64,000 nucleotides of DNA from Streptomyces sp. P9-A4 (GCF_036634195.1 NZ_JAZIFY010000001.1:6706501-6770500); one strand, 5' to 3'; numbered from the stretch's first letter, positions 34,301 through 43,602 are shown. The notes: generated by a model not told the origin, from the sequence alone. Numbers and translations are program-made.

Positions 34301-34614
34301 CGTCCGGGGTCCCGGAGTGCTGGTGCTGGAGCCTGGCAGGGCGGGGATGAGGTCGCCGATGGCGCCTCTGCGGACCGTTGGCTGCCTGGAGCGCTGGATC
34401 CCGATGCTCGCCGGAGCCGTCGCCGCGTACGTCGCAGGCGGCACGGCCGCCCCGGACTGGGGGGCGTCCTGTGGAGCGGCCTCTCCCCGACAGCCGCCTT
34501 CAGTCACCTCATGGCATGCGACGATCCGGCGGGAGTCGCGCAGGCACACCAGGTGGCTCGACAGCCCCGTCGCCGCGCATCGTCCGTCCCCGCCGGACAC
34601 GAGGGCGAGAGTTC

Positions 34615-35448
34615 CTACTCCCGGGAAGGGAGTTGCTCCGGGACGTCGCCGGGCACCACGTGCTTCTCCGGTGCGTCCTCCTTGCCGAACTGGCGGGCGG
34701 CGCGGTCGAAGTAGCGGAGAAGTTCCACCGGGAAGGGCATGACGAGCGTGGAGTTCTTCTCCGCGGCGACCTCGACGACTGTCTGCAGCAGGCGCAGTTG
34801 CATGGCTTCCGGGGTGTCGGCCATGATCCGCGACGCGTTCGCCAGCTGCTGAGCGGCCTGGAACTCGCCGTCCGCGGTGATCACTCGGGCCCGCCGCTCT
34901 CGCTCCGCCTCGGCCTGCCGGGACATCGATCGCTTGAGCGACTCCGGCAGCTGTACGTCCTTGATCTCGACCCGGTCGATGTGGACGCCCCAGCCGGCCG
35001 CCGGGCTGTCGATCATCAACGCGAGGCCCTCGTGGAGTCGTTCGCGGTCGGAGAGGAGATCGTCCAGGTCGCTCTTGCCGATGATCGAGCGGAGGGAGGA
35101 CTGCGCGACCTGGCCGACGGCGAAGACGTAGTCCTGTACCTCGATCGTGGCTTGTGCCGGATCGACGACCCGGAAGTAGACGACCGCGTCAACCTTGACC
35201 GAGACGTTGTCCCGGGTGATGCCCTCCTGTGTAGGGATCGGCAGGGTCACGACCTGGACGTTCACCTTCCGCATCCGGTCGGCGAAGGGGACCAGGAAGG
35301 TGATGCCGGGCTGTCGGTGGCCAGGCAGCGCCTTGCCGAGGCGGAACACGACGCCTCGCTCGACCTGATTGACCACGCGCAACCCGCTGCGCAACAACAG
35401 CAGGATGAAGACGACGGTGATCACGGCTCCGACGACTGCGCCATCCAT
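34615..35448 (-). CDS. Slipin-type SPFH membrane protein
   Basis: 277 residues. An N-terminal membrane helix (AVVGAVITVVFILLLLRSG) is followed by a Band 7 domain with stomatin motifs RVVNQVERGVVFRLGKALP, GITFLVPFADRMRKVNVQ and QVAQSSLRSIIGKSDLDDLL, then a C-terminal helix. Slipins form oligomeric membrane scaffolds and often partner with an NfeD protease; no nfeD is adjacent. Distinct from the larger SPFH protein at 2191. Confidence 0.85.
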   Translation of the reverse strand: MDGAVVGAVITVVFILLLLRSGLRVVNQVERGVVFRLGKALPGHRQPGITFLVPFADRMRKVNVQVVTLPIPTQEGITRDNVSVKVDAVVYFRVVDPAQATIEVQDYVFAVGQVAQSSLRSIIGKSDLDDLLSDRERLHEGLALMIDSPAAGWGVHIDRVEIKDVQLPESLKRSMSRQAEAERERRARVITADGEFQAAQQLANASRIMADTPEAMQLRLLQTVVEVAAEKNSTLVMPFPVELLRYFDRAARQFGKEDAPEKHVVPGDVPEQLPSRE

Positions 35449-35714
35449 GACGGCTCACTCCCTCTTGAATTTCGTTCTCGGCATTCGGCAGGACGTCCGT
35501 GGGGGAGTGCCGGATGCAGGGCGAGACGTCAGGAACGCGTCAAAGTCTGCGTGGGCGTCGGCCCGTTCCTCGCATGTCCAGAAGGAGACGCAGCCGGTTC
35601 CGCCTTCGTGGCCCGGCTCGTACAGTCTGTGCGAGCCGGGCGGCCACGCTGTGCGGTTCCGGCATCGCAGAGCGCGGCGGAGGTCGGCGCGCATGATGGA
35701 AGGAGAGTGCGTGG

Positions 35715-36905
35715 GTGCGACAGACCGGCAGGAGCCCGCCGTCCCTGGCGATCTTCGTGGGGGTGGCGATCTCAGTGGCCTCGGTCGTGGACCTGGCCGC
35801 GCGCCGGACGCACCAGGCCGCCCGCCTGCGGGCCGAGTCGGAGACCCTGTCCTTCCTCGCCGGGAGCGTACTGCGGGGCGAGACGACGCTGGAAGCGCTC
35901 CTCGAACGGGTCCGGGAGACCTTCTCCATGGAGTCGGTCGCCCTCCTGGAACGCCTCGACGAGACGGAGCCGTGGACCTGCGTCGCCGTCGTCGGCCACC
36001 GGCCGTGCGACCGTCCGGAGGACGCGGACGTCGACATGCCCGTCGGCGACCACCTCGCGCTCGCGCTCACCGGCCGGATGCTGCCCGCCGAGGACCGGCG
36101 GGTACTCGGCGCCTTCGCCGCCCAGGCAGCCGTAGTCCTCGACCGACAGCGGCTCGTCGGCGAGGCGGAGGAGGCCCGGAAGCAGGCCGAGGGAAACAAG
36201 ATCCGTACGTCACTCCTCGCAGCCATCAGCCACGACCTGCGGACCCCGCTCGCCGGCATCAAGGCCTCGGTCACCTCCCTGCGCTCCGACGACGTCGAGT
36301 GGTCGGAGGACGACCGGGCCGAACTCCTCGAAGGCATCGAGGACGGCGCCGACCGCCTCGACCACCCCGTCGGCAACCTGCTCGACATGTCCCGCCTGGA
36401 GACAGGCACCGTCACCGCCGTCATCCGGGAGACCGACCTCGACGAGGTGGTGCCGATGGCACTGCTGGGAGTCCCCAAGGACAGCGTCGAGCTCGACATC
36501 CCCGAGACGCTCCCGATGGTGGCCGTCGACCGCGGCCTCCTGGAACGGGCCGTCGCCAACATCGTCGAGAACGCGGTCAAGTACAGCCCACCCGGGCAGC
36601 CCGTCCTCGTCTCGGCGAGCGCCCTCGCCGACCGCGTGGAACTGCGTGTCGTCGACCGCGGCCCCGGCGTCCCCGACGAAGCCAAGGAGCGTGTCTTCGG
36701 CGCCTTCCAACGCTACGGCGACGCCCCGCGCGGCGAGGGAGTCGGCCTCGGCCTGGCGGTGGCGCGGGGGTTCGTGGAGGCGATGGGCGGAAGTCTGACC
36801 GCGGAGGACACCCCTGGCGGCGGCCTGACGATGACGGTCACCCTGCGGATGGCCGCCGGCGCCGTGCCGTCCGTCCCGGACCTGGCGGCCGAGGCGACCA
36901 CCTGA
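35715..36905 (+). CDS. KdpD-like sensor histidine kinase lacking the N-terminal half
   Basis: 396 residues from GTG 35715 with AAGGAGAG seven bases upstream. The sequence begins inside what is normally the last membrane helix of KdpD (SLAIFVGVAISVASVVDLAARRTHQAARLRAE), then a GAF-like region (ETLSFLAGSVLRGETTLEALLERV), H-box AAISHDLRTPLAG, N-box IVENAVKYSPP and G-box GVGLGLAVARG. Full KdpD is about 840 residues with a KdpD nucleotide domain, a USP domain and four helices; these are absent and no kdpE or kdpFABC is near. Either a shortened functional kinase or a 5'-deleted relic. Confidence 0.75.
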   Translation: MRQTGRSPPSLAIFVGVAISVASVVDLAARRTHQAARLRAESETLSFLAGSVLRGETTLEALLERVRETFSMESVALLERLDETEPWTCVAVVGHRPCDRPEDADVDMPVGDHLALALTGRMLPAEDRRVLGAFAAQAAVVLDRQRLVGEAEEARKQAEGNKIRTSLLAAISHDLRTPLAGIKASVTSLRSDDVEWSEDDRAELLEGIEDGADRLDHPVGNLLDMSRLETGTVTAVIRETDLDEVVPMALLGVPKDSVELDIPETLPMVAVDRGLLERAVANIVENAVKYSPPGQPVLVSASALADRVELRVVDRGPGVPDEAKERVFGAFQRYGDAPRGEGVGLGLAVARGFVEAMGGSLTAEDTPGGGLTMTVTLRMAAGAVPSVPDLAAEATT

Positions 36906-36921
36906 CACGGGCGAGCCGGGG

Positions 36922-37209
36922 TCAGTCCCGGTACTCGTCCGCCGATGCCTTCAACAGCTGCTCCAGCTGGCTCCCGGCCTCGTCGTACCCGGCGTCGGAG
37001 ATCCGTTGCAGCTCGCGCAGGTCGCCGGCCGCGGTTGCGCGTCGGGTGAGGAGGAGCCCGGCGCGCAGGGATCCCTCGTCCAGCAGTTCGCTCAGTTCGT
37101 CGAGGTCGCCGACTGCGTCGGCGAGGTCGGCCAGCCGGTCCAACGCGGTCTCGTTGCCCTCGTCGGCCAGCTCGCGCAGGGTCTCCCGATCGATGTTCGT
37201 GTTCTCCAT
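36922..37209 (-). CDS. Small helical-repeat hypothetical protein
   Basis: 95 residues, acidic and all-helical, with Sel1-like repeated units (LRELADEGNETALDRLADLAD, ELSELLDEGSLRAGLLL, ELQRISDAGYDEAGSQLEQLL). Start at the ATG 37209, 54 bases from the divergent MerR gene. No membrane segment. Function unknown; it may be controlled by the neighbouring MerR protein. Confidence 0.6.
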   Translation of the reverse strand: MENTNIDRETLRELADEGNETALDRLADLADAVGDLDELSELLDEGSLRAGLLLTRRATAAGDLRELQRISDAGYDEAGSQLEQLLKASADEYRD

Positions 37210-37263
37210 GACGCCATGGTGCGGCCCTGCCCCAGGGGAAAGGTCAAGTGCGACGATGGCCGG

Positions 37264-37995
37264 GTGATCACCATCGGGCAGCTGGCCGCGTATGTCGGAG
37301 TATCGATCAAGACCATCCGCGTCTATCACGACAAGGGACTGCTCCCCGAGCCCGACCGCGATGCGTCCGGCTACCGGCGATACGACGCCGACGACGCCAT
37401 CGACCTGATCAAGATCCGGACGCTCGCCGAAGCCGGCGTCCCCCTGGCCCGCATCCGAGAGCTGAGATCGGCGACCGACGGGGAGTTCCGGGAGGCGCTG
37501 AGCGAGATCGACGAGGAGCTCACCGCGCGCATCCGGGACCTGCGGGCGACACAGGTGCGCCTTCGCCGACTCGTCGACGGGCAGCTGGCACCGGTACGTG
37601 CCGAGGTCGCTGCCCACCTGGAGCATCTGGCCCGCTGGGGATTCACCCCGCAGTGGGTCGACCTGCAACGCGACCTGTGGATCCTCGTCTTCGCCACCCA
37701 CCCGGACCACGCGATCACCCTGTTCCACGACCAGGCCGAGTCCTTGGCCGACCCAGTTCTACGGCAGCTCTTCCTCGACTACGACCACGCGCATGACCTC
37801 GACGCCCAGGATCCCCGCATCGACGACCTCGCCCGCCGCATCGTCGAGGCGACCAAGACTCGCTACGGCTCCGAGGAGCCACCCCACCTGGATGAGGACT
37901 CCGACATCCCTTCACTGATCCAAGGCACGGTCAACGCCTCGTCTCCTGCGTGGCAGCGAATCGACACGCTTGTTCGGCAACAGCTCAACGCGTGA
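37264..37995 (+). CDS. MerR-family regulator
   Basis: 243 residues from GTG. The DNA-binding domain is ITIGQLAAYVGVSIKTIRVYHDKGLLPEPDRDASGYRRYDADD, followed by a long coiled coil and a TipAS-like or all-helical effector region of about 130 residues without the Cys of metal sensors. It probably binds an organic ligand or responds to stress. Divergent from the small helical protein. Confidence 0.82.
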   Translation: MITIGQLAAYVGVSIKTIRVYHDKGLLPEPDRDASGYRRYDADDAIDLIKIRTLAEAGVPLARIRELRSATDGEFREALSEIDEELTARIRDLRATQVRLRRLVDGQLAPVRAEVAAHLEHLARWGFTPQWVDLQRDLWILVFATHPDHAITLFHDQAESLADPVLRQLFLDYDHAHDLDAQDPRIDDLARRIVEATKTRYGSEEPPHLDEDSDIPSLIQGTVNASSPAWQRIDTLVRQQLNA

Positions 37996-38122
37996 AGCGA
38001 GATTGCCGGATGCGCTGACACCGTCCAGAGGGTCGGACGTGAAAGTCCTGCGCTTCGCGGATCGCAGAGTCCGGTCCGCGTTCCCCGAACCCTGGCAGCC
38101 TCCACTACTCGGTGATACTTTG

Positions 38123-38153
38123 TAGTGGTACTCGGTACTACGGAGTACCGCTA
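38123..38153. promoter_or_regulatory. Palindromic operator upstream of padR
   Basis: TAGTGGTACTC (38123-38133) and GAGTACCGCTA (38143-38153) form an 11-bp imperfect inverted repeat (one mismatch) 20 bases before the padR start. PadR proteins usually repress their own promoter through such ATAC/GTAC-rich palindromes. Confidence 0.65.
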
Positions 38154-38172
38154 GGGCCGAGGAGGACTCGCG

Positions 38173-38499
38173 ATGGATGACCTGACGGAGATGCTGAAGG
38201 GCACGCTCGAAGGGTGCGTGCTCGAAATCATCGGCAGCGAGGAAACCTATGGGTACGCCATCACCCGTCGGCTGAACGAGCTCGGCTTCGCCGACGTCGT
38301 CGAGGGGACGGTGTACACGATCTTGGTGCGACTGGAGAGGAACGGACTCGTCCAGGTGACGAAGCGGCCGTCCGGCGTCGGTCCGCCGCGCAAGTTCTAC
38401 GCACTCAACGACGCCGGGCGCGAGGAACTCACGAAGTTCTGGGCGAAATGGCAGTACGTCTCATCACGCATCGACAGGCTCAAGGAGGGCGGGAGATGA
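38173..38499 (+). CDS. PadR-family repressor
   Basis: 108 residues: LKGTLEGCVLEIIGSEETYGYAITRRLNELG, VVEGTVYTILVRLERNGLV and GPPRKFYALNDAGREEL are the winged-helix core of PadR. Stop overlaps the next gene by ATGA. First gene of a five-gene unit that ends in DrrAB-like efflux genes; expected to repress it. Confidence 0.88.
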   Translation: MDDLTEMLKGTLEGCVLEIIGSEETYGYAITRRLNELGFADVVEGTVYTILVRLERNGLVQVTKRPSGVGPPRKFYALNDAGREELTKFWAKWQYVSSRIDRLKEGGR

Positions 38500-38852
38500 A
38501 CTTCTGGGAGACCGTCACAGGCAGTGATCTCACCAGGGAATGGAAGGCGTTCGAAGCCCGGGCCGAGGCCCTGCCCGGCGACTACCGGGGGGCCTGGGAG
38601 CAGATCAAGGGTCACCTCTTTCCGCATGGGGACTTCACCGGCCGCAACCTGATGCCGATCCTCGACGCTGCCCTGGGGCTGCTCGAAGAGGCAGCGGCGG
38701 ACGGACAGGGCGTCCACGAGGTCCTCGGCGACGACATCGGGGGCTTTTGCACGGCGCTGGCCGGTGGAGAAGGGGCCCGAACCTATCGCGACGGGTGGCG
38801 CGAGCAGTTGAACAGGAACGTCGCAAGGAAACTGAGCCGGCTGGGAGGCTGA
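38496..38852 (+). CDS. DUF1048 family protein (first)
   Basis: 118 residues, helical: NFWETVTGSDLTREWKAFEARAEALPGDYRGAWEQIKGHLFP is the DUF1048 N-terminal region. Small soluble proteins of this family are commonly encoded between PadR and an ABC efflux pair and may modulate the regulator or pump. Coupled to padR by a four-base overlap. Confidence 0.8.
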   Translation: MNFWETVTGSDLTREWKAFEARAEALPGDYRGAWEQIKGHLFPHGDFTGRNLMPILDAALGLLEEAAADGQGVHEVLGDDIGGFCTALAGGEGARTYRDGWREQLNRNVARKLSRLGG

Positions 38853-38853
38853 C

Positions 38854-39180
38854 ATGGGCATCCAGGACATCATCGAGGGCAAGAAGCAGTGGCGGGCGCA
38901 CAAGGCTCGGGTCAAGGCGCTCCCGCCGGACTACCAGATCGTCTACAAGGAGATGGAGAAGTACTTCTTCAAGGTCGGACCGGTCGACCTGCCGGACGGG
39001 CCCCTGCTCCCTGGGATCGTCGACTTCTTCGAGGAGGGTGTCGCCTCGGGCAAGAGGGTCCTGGAGCTCATCGGTAAGGACGTCGCCGCGTTCTGCGACG
39101 ACCTGATCAAGGACTCTCCCACCTACGCGGACGTCTATCAGGAGTCCATCACCGGGGAACCCGGCACGGCCCAGAAGTAG
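38854..39180 (+). CDS. DUF1048 family protein (second)
   Basis: 108 residues, paralogous to the previous gene: KKQWRAHKARVKALPPDYQIVYKEMEKYFF aligns with its KAFEARAEALPGDY segment. It starts one base after the preceding stop. Confidence 0.8.
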   Translation: MGIQDIIEGKKQWRAHKARVKALPPDYQIVYKEMEKYFFKVGPVDLPDGPLLPGIVDFFEEGVASGKRVLELIGKDVAAFCDDLIKDSPTYADVYQESITGEPGTAQK

Positions 39181-39329
39181 CCCCCATCGCCTCATGCCGG
39201 TGGGCGTAGCCCGCACGCGCGGTTCGTCCGCCTCGGCGCAACGCGAACAGGCGTGGGCCGACCAGCCACCAGAAGCCGCCGCAGAACTTGTCCATCGAGG
39301 TGGTCGAGCAGGCTGGCGAGACCTGGCTC

Positions 39330-39360
39330 AGTCCTGCCCGCGGCCCCGGCGGGCAGGACT
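39330..39360 (+). terminator. Hairpin between DUF1048 and drrA genes
   Basis: AGTCCTGCCC (39330-39339) pairs with GGGCAGGACT (39351-39360), loop 11 bases. It lies in the 306-base gap before the ABC genes, which otherwise shows nothing, so the pump may have partly separate transcription. Confidence 0.55.
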
Positions 39361-39486
39361 CCGGTGGCGGGCCGCTCGACCCCCTTCCTCAAGACGACGC
39401 GACTGACGTGCAGTTACGGACAGTCGCTCAATCCGAGTTGCGAAACGGCTCCCCCCTGCGTCTTCAGAGTCCGAAAGGACGCCTCC

Positions 39487-40488
39487 ATGCCTTCATCTGT
39501 CATGCCCGCGACCATAAAGGTTGGCGGTCACCCGTCGCCGACCGCAATCTCCGCCGTCGGGCTGAGCAAGTCATACGGCGAAAAGCTCGTCCTCGACGAC
39601 ATAGATCTGCGCATCCCCGCCGGGTCTGTGTTCGCGCTGCTCGGCCCGAACGGCGCCGGCAAGACCACCGCCGTCAAGATCCTCTCCACCCTCATCACCG
39701 CCGACGCCGGTGACCTGCGCGTCGGCGGGCACGACCTGGCCGCCGACCCGCAGGCGGTCCGCGCCGCGATCGGCGTCACCGGGCAGTTCTCCGCCGTCGA
39801 TGGCCTGATCACGGGCGAGGAGAACATGCTCCTCATGGCCGACCTACACCACCTGTCCAAGCGTGAGGGGCGGCGGGTCGCCGCCGAACTCCTGGAGCGT
39901 TTCGACCTGGTGGACGCCGCGAAGAAGCCGGCCTCCACGTACTCCGGCGGGATGAAGCGCCGCCTCGACCTTGCGATGACGCTGGTCGGCAGCCCGCGGA
40001 TCATCTTCCTCGACGAGCCGACGACAGGGCTCGACCCCCGCTCCCGCCACAACATGTGGGGCATCATCCGCGGCCTCGTCTCCGACGGCGTCACCGTCTT
40101 TCTCACCACCCAGCACCTGGAGGAGGCCGACGAACTCGCCGACCGCATCGCTGTGTTGAACGACGGCAAGATCGCCGCCGAGGGCACCGCCGAAGAGCTC
40201 AAGCGGCTGATCCCGGGCGGGCACATCCGACTCCGCTTCACCGACCCGGGCGCCTACCAGTCCGCCGCTGACACCCTGCGCGAGGTCACCCGGGACGACG
40301 AGGCGCTGTCGCTGTCCATTCCCAGCGACGGCAGTCAGCGCGAACTGCGCTCCATTCTCGACTGGCTCGACTCCGTCGGCGTCGAGGCGGACGAACTGAC
40401 CGTACACACCCCCGACCTCGACGACGTGTTCTTCGCCCTGACCGGCGAAGGCAACGTCCCTGACCAGCTCAGGAAGGACGCCCGATGA
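39487..40488 (+). CDS. DrrA-type ABC efflux ATPase
   Basis: 333 residues from the ATG at 39487. Walker A LLGPNGAGKTT, signature YSGGMKRRLDLA, Walker B IIFLDEPTTGLDPRSR, switch TTQHLEE, and the C-terminal extension ending DLDDVFFALTG of the daunorubicin-resistance subfamily. Exports a lipophilic drug or lipid together with the next gene product. Confidence 0.9.
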   Translation: MPSSVMPATIKVGGHPSPTAISAVGLSKSYGEKLVLDDIDLRIPAGSVFALLGPNGAGKTTAVKILSTLITADAGDLRVGGHDLAADPQAVRAAIGVTGQFSAVDGLITGEENMLLMADLHHLSKREGRRVAAELLERFDLVDAAKKPASTYSGGMKRRLDLAMTLVGSPRIIFLDEPTTGLDPRSRHNMWGIIRGLVSDGVTVFLTTQHLEEADELADRIAVLNDGKIAAEGTAEELKRLIPGGHIRLRFTDPGAYQSAADTLREVTRDDEALSLSIPSDGSQRELRSILDWLDSVGVEADELTVHTPDLDDVFFALTGEGNVPDQLRKDAR

Positions 40489-41276
40489 GTGCTCTCTCCC
40501 TCGCTGTCCGCGACTCGCACACGATGCTGCGCCGCAATCTGCTGCACGCGTGGCGCTACCCGTCGGGGACCCTGAACCTGCTGCTCACGCCGATCATGAT
40601 GCTGCTGCTCTTCGTCTACATCTTCGGCGACGTGATGAGCGCGGGCATCGCCGGCGGCGGCGCCGACCGCTCCGACTACATCGCCTACATCGTCCCGGGC
40701 ATTCTGCTGATGACCGTCGGCAGCACCGTGATCGGGGCCGCGGTGTACGTCTCCATGGACATGACCGAGGGCCTCATCGCCCGCTTCCGCACGATGGCGG
40801 TCTACCGCGGCTCGGTGATCGTCGGGCACGTCGCCGGCAGCGTGCTCCAGTCGGTCGCCAGCGTGGTCCTCGTCGGCGCCGTCGGCGTGGCCATCGGCTT
40901 CCGGTCCACGGACGCCACGGCCTTGGAGTGGCTGGCGGCGTTCGGTCTGATCGCGCTGTTCGCCCTGGCCCTCACCTGGATCGCGGTCGGCATGGGCATG
41001 GCCAGCCCGAACCCGGAGGCGGCAAGCAACATGGCCATGCCGCTGATCCTCCTGCCGCTCATCTCCAGCGCCTTCATCCCGGCCGAGACGATGCCGGGCT
41101 GGTTCCGGCCGATCGCCGAGTACCAGCCCTTCACCCCGGCCATCGAGACCCTCCGTGGCCTCCTCCTCGGCACCGAGATCGGCCACAACGGGTGGCTCGC
41201 CCTCGCCTGGTGCGTCGGCCTGATCGCCCTCGGCTACCGCTGGTCGACGGCACAGTTCAACCGCGACCCGAAGTAG
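40485..41276 (+). CDS. DrrB-type ABC-2 permease
   Basis: 263 residues, six helices, ABC-2 pattern (LLHAWRYPSGTLNLLLTPIMMLLLFVYIFG, FIPAETMPGWFRPIAEYQPFTPAIETLRGLLLG). Overlaps the ATPase gene by ATGA. Forms the membrane part of the efflux pump. Confidence 0.9.
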   Translation: MSALSLAVRDSHTMLRRNLLHAWRYPSGTLNLLLTPIMMLLLFVYIFGDVMSAGIAGGGADRSDYIAYIVPGILLMTVGSTVIGAAVYVSMDMTEGLIARFRTMAVYRGSVIVGHVAGSVLQSVASVVLVGAVGVAIGFRSTDATALEWLAAFGLIALFALALTWIAVGMGMASPNPEAASNMAMPLILLPLISSAFIPAETMPGWFRPIAEYQPFTPAIETLRGLLLGTEIGHNGWLALAWCVGLIALGYRWSTAQFNRDPK

Positions 41277-41394
41277 GCACGACCGCGCCGGCCGCCTCTC
41301 GCAGCGAATAGTGCACGGTTGGAACGCTGGCTCTTTCCCAGTCATTCACCGTCGACGGATCGGGTGTGGGGAGCGCGAACCGGCAACTAGAAGT

Positions 41395-41601
41395 TCATGA
41401 GCAGCAGATGCAGCCCGGCTTGCAGCCGCACGCGTCCGCCTCGGCCCCGGCGGGCGCCGGGGTGTGGGTGGTGGGTGCGCAGCAGCCCTTGCCCTGCCAG
41501 GCGTCGCGGCCTTCCTTGACCGCGATGGCGGCGATGACCAGGGCGGCGATGGGGTCGGCCCAGGACCAGCCGAGTGTGGCGTTGAGGGCTAGGCCGTTCC
41601 T
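41395..41601 (-). pseudogene. Cation transporter (CDF family) C-terminal fragment
   Basis: About 68 residues: LALNATLGWSWADPIAALVIAAIAVKEGRDAWQGKGCC is the last membrane helix and end of actinobacterial heavy-metal cation transporters, followed by a Cys-rich tail (ACGCKPGCICCS) suited to metal binding. The first five helices are missing. Confidence 0.6.
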
Positions 41602-41674
41602 GTGGATCACGAAGGGAAGCGGGGACCTCTGTAGTGCATCTGGAGGGGATGATCGGTGCAGCTAGCCTGGCGGC

Positions 41675-42181
41675 ATGTCCATCTCCTGGCGGTCCAGCGC
41701 CGCAGCGTTCGAGCAGATACTGGGTCGACATGGCGTCGCCGCTGGCGCCTGCACCATGGAGGCGGCTTGGGCTGCCTTTGGGGAGTTCGTACAGGTACCG
41801 GTCGAGGGCATTGAGGGGCCCGAGGACGGCGGAGACGTCTTCATCGTGGGATGGGGCGTCTGGGACTGGACCGGGAACCGGCCCGCACTGTCCCTCGGAC
41901 GACTGCTGACGGTCAACGAGTACGGCGACCGGCAGGATCCGTACTGGCAGCCGCTGTACTGGAAGGTGGAGTTCCAGGCGTGCTTCGCCGAGGATCCCGC
42001 CTGGGCGGACCTGCACATCAGTGGTGGTGGGGACACGGGTTTCGTTGACGCTGCCATCGGCAAGCCCAGAGCGGATGCGCTCGCGGCCACACGCCGTTTC
42101 ATCGACGAGGACCCGCTCCTGAGCGCGTTGTGGCGGTCCGCTCCGATCGAGATCGACGTCACGCTCGAACGGGCAGGGTAG
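41675..42181 (+). CDS. Hypothetical protein
   Basis: 168 residues, acidic, rich in Trp (VFIVGWGVWDWTGNRPALSLGRLL), no membrane segment or signal. It resembles small Streptomyces immunity-like or SMI1-type proteins in composition only; I cannot name a family. Start ATG at 41675. Confidence 0.5.
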   Translation: MSISWRSSAAAFEQILGRHGVAAGACTMEAAWAAFGEFVQVPVEGIEGPEDGGDVFIVGWGVWDWTGNRPALSLGRLLTVNEYGDRQDPYWQPLYWKVEFQACFAEDPAWADLHISGGGDTGFVDAAIGKPRADALAATRRFIDEDPLLSALWRSAPIEIDVTLERAG

Positions 42182-42204
42182 CCGCACCGCCGGGTCATCC
42201 GCCC

Positions 42205-42395
42205 GACCGGATGAGGATGGCACCCGCAGACGAGCCATGACCTGAGGGAACGCGGGTGCGTCGCCTGCCCGGCTGGGCGTGAGGACGAAGGCGAGCGGGC
42301 GACAGCGGCCGTCGGCGGCAAGGTGGATCTTCGTGGTCAGTCGGCCGCGGGACTGTCCGAGGGCACGATGCGCCGGCTCGCCGGCCGGGGCCCTG
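42205..42395 (-). pseudogene. IS5-family transposase fragment
   Basis: The sequence parallels the middle of the intact IS5 element next to it (the parts coding for LLTPGQAGDAPAF-like and the GGLTTKIHLAAD-like segments) but with many differences and no ends. It is a remnant of a related but distinct IS. Confidence 0.6.
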
Positions 42396-42466
42396 GCCGG
42401 CCTCCCGCGTCACGACGTACGCGGCCTGGGCACCCTCACCCTCCCAGGCCGACGTATGCGGCCTAG

Positions 42467-43363
42467 GTCGTTTCTTTCGGCTCATCTCGCTGACCAGATG
42501 AAGATGGCGGCGATGTGGAGTCCTGCGAGGTAGATGGTGGCGGTCTTGTCGTAACGGGTGGCCAGACCGCGCCACTGCTTGATCTTGTTGATGCACCGCT
42601 CGACGGTGTTGCGCTGTTTGTAGGCCTCGCGGTCGAAGGCCGGCGGACGGCCGCCGAACTGGCCACGCCGTTTGCGGTTCGCGGCCTGGTCGGAAGGTTG
42701 CGGGATCACCGCCCGGATCCCACGTCGGCGGAGATGGGCGCGGATCGCACGAGAGGAATAGGCCTTGTCGGCCAGGACCACCTCCGGGGTGGTCCTGGGT
42801 CGGCCGATCGGCCGCGGCACCCGCAGTCGGGCCATGACCTCGGGAAACGCCGGTGCGTCACCGGCCTGCCCCGGCGTAAGGAGAAACGCCAGGGGCCGGC
42901 ATCGGCTGTCCGCGGCGAGATGGATCTTCGTGGTCAGCCCGCCGCGGGAGCGTCCGAGGGCATGGCCGTCCGGCTCGCCGGCCGGGGCCCCTTTTGACGG
43001 GCTCCGGCGGCGTGCTGATGAGCCCGGACGATGGTGGAGTCGACCGAGACGACCCAGTCGAGGTCGCCTTCGGCGTCGGCCTGGGCGAGCAGGGCGGTGA
43101 AGACCTTCTCCCAAGTTCCGTCGGCCGCCCACTTCCGCAGCCGGTTGTGGGCCCCCTTCCACGAGCCGAAGCGCTCGGGCAGGTCCATCCACGGAGTGCC
43201 GGTGCGGTACTTGAACGCGATCGCGTCGATCACCTGCCGGTGATCCCGCCACCGCCCACCCCGCTTCGGAGTCCGATCCGGCAGCAACGGCTCGATCCTC
43301 GCCCACTGGGCGTCAGTCAACGACACACATCAACCAACGATCAGATGATCCGAAGGAAACGCC
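42467..43363 (-). mobile_element. Complete IS5-family insertion sequence
   Basis: 897 bp flanked by CTAG on both sides (42463-42466 and 43364-43367), the YTAR-type target duplication of the IS427 group. Terminal repeats agree in 18 of about 21 positions (left starts GGTCGTTTCTTTCGG, right, inverted, GGGCGTTTCCTTCGG). It carries one transposase in two overlapping frames and has inserted into an IS630 remnant. Confidence 0.8.
42482..43326 (-). CDS. IS5-family transposase, made by -1 frameshift
   Basis: OrfA (42934-43326) starts MSLTDAQWARIEPLLPD and holds the first catalytic Asp (VVSVDSTIVRAHQH). OrfB continues to 42482 with GGLTTKIHLAADS, the second Asp in VLADKAYSSRAIR and the Glu in NTVERCINKIKQWRGLATRYDK. 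The join at about 43000 is an AAAAGGGG run, where slipping back one base on the Lys codon fuses the frames into about 281 residues. All DDE residues are present, so it may be active. Confidence 0.8.
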
Positions 43364-43367
43364 CTAG

Positions 43368-43525
43368 TTGGCGGGTGATATTCCTTTCGGTGCAGGTCGC
43401 CAGCATGCCAGCAGCATCATCGCCCGCCGGAACCGCACCGAGCTGGTACTGCCCCGCCGCACGACCTGCTGCAGTTTCTGCCTCTCCTGCTCGGTCAGCC
43501 CACGAACCCGGACCGGTTGCGCCAT
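43368..43525 (-). pseudogene. IS630-type transposase 5' fragment cut by IS5
   Basis: From the ATG at 43525, with GGAGGAGGG before it: MAQPVRVRGLTEQERQKLQQ and VRFRRAMMLLA, the N-terminal HTH region of an IS630 transposase. A frameshift follows and the sequence ends at the CTAG where the IS5 element inserted. No continuation was found on the other side of the IS. Confidence 0.65.
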
Positions 43526-43602
43526 CCCTCCTCCCCACTGGTCCGGGAAGGCATTTCCAACCAGCACCACGAGCAACCCGGCGAACCTTCCCGGTCAGAG
43601 CA

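Noticed and set aside
33899..34600. A 233-residue minus-strand protein
   Set aside because: Its readable parts belong to a frameshifted IS701 transposase in other frames; the rest is compositionally random.
38173..41276. PadR-DUF1048-DrrAB as a new system
   Set aside because: This is a common actinobacterial efflux cassette; nothing in its arrangement is unusual.
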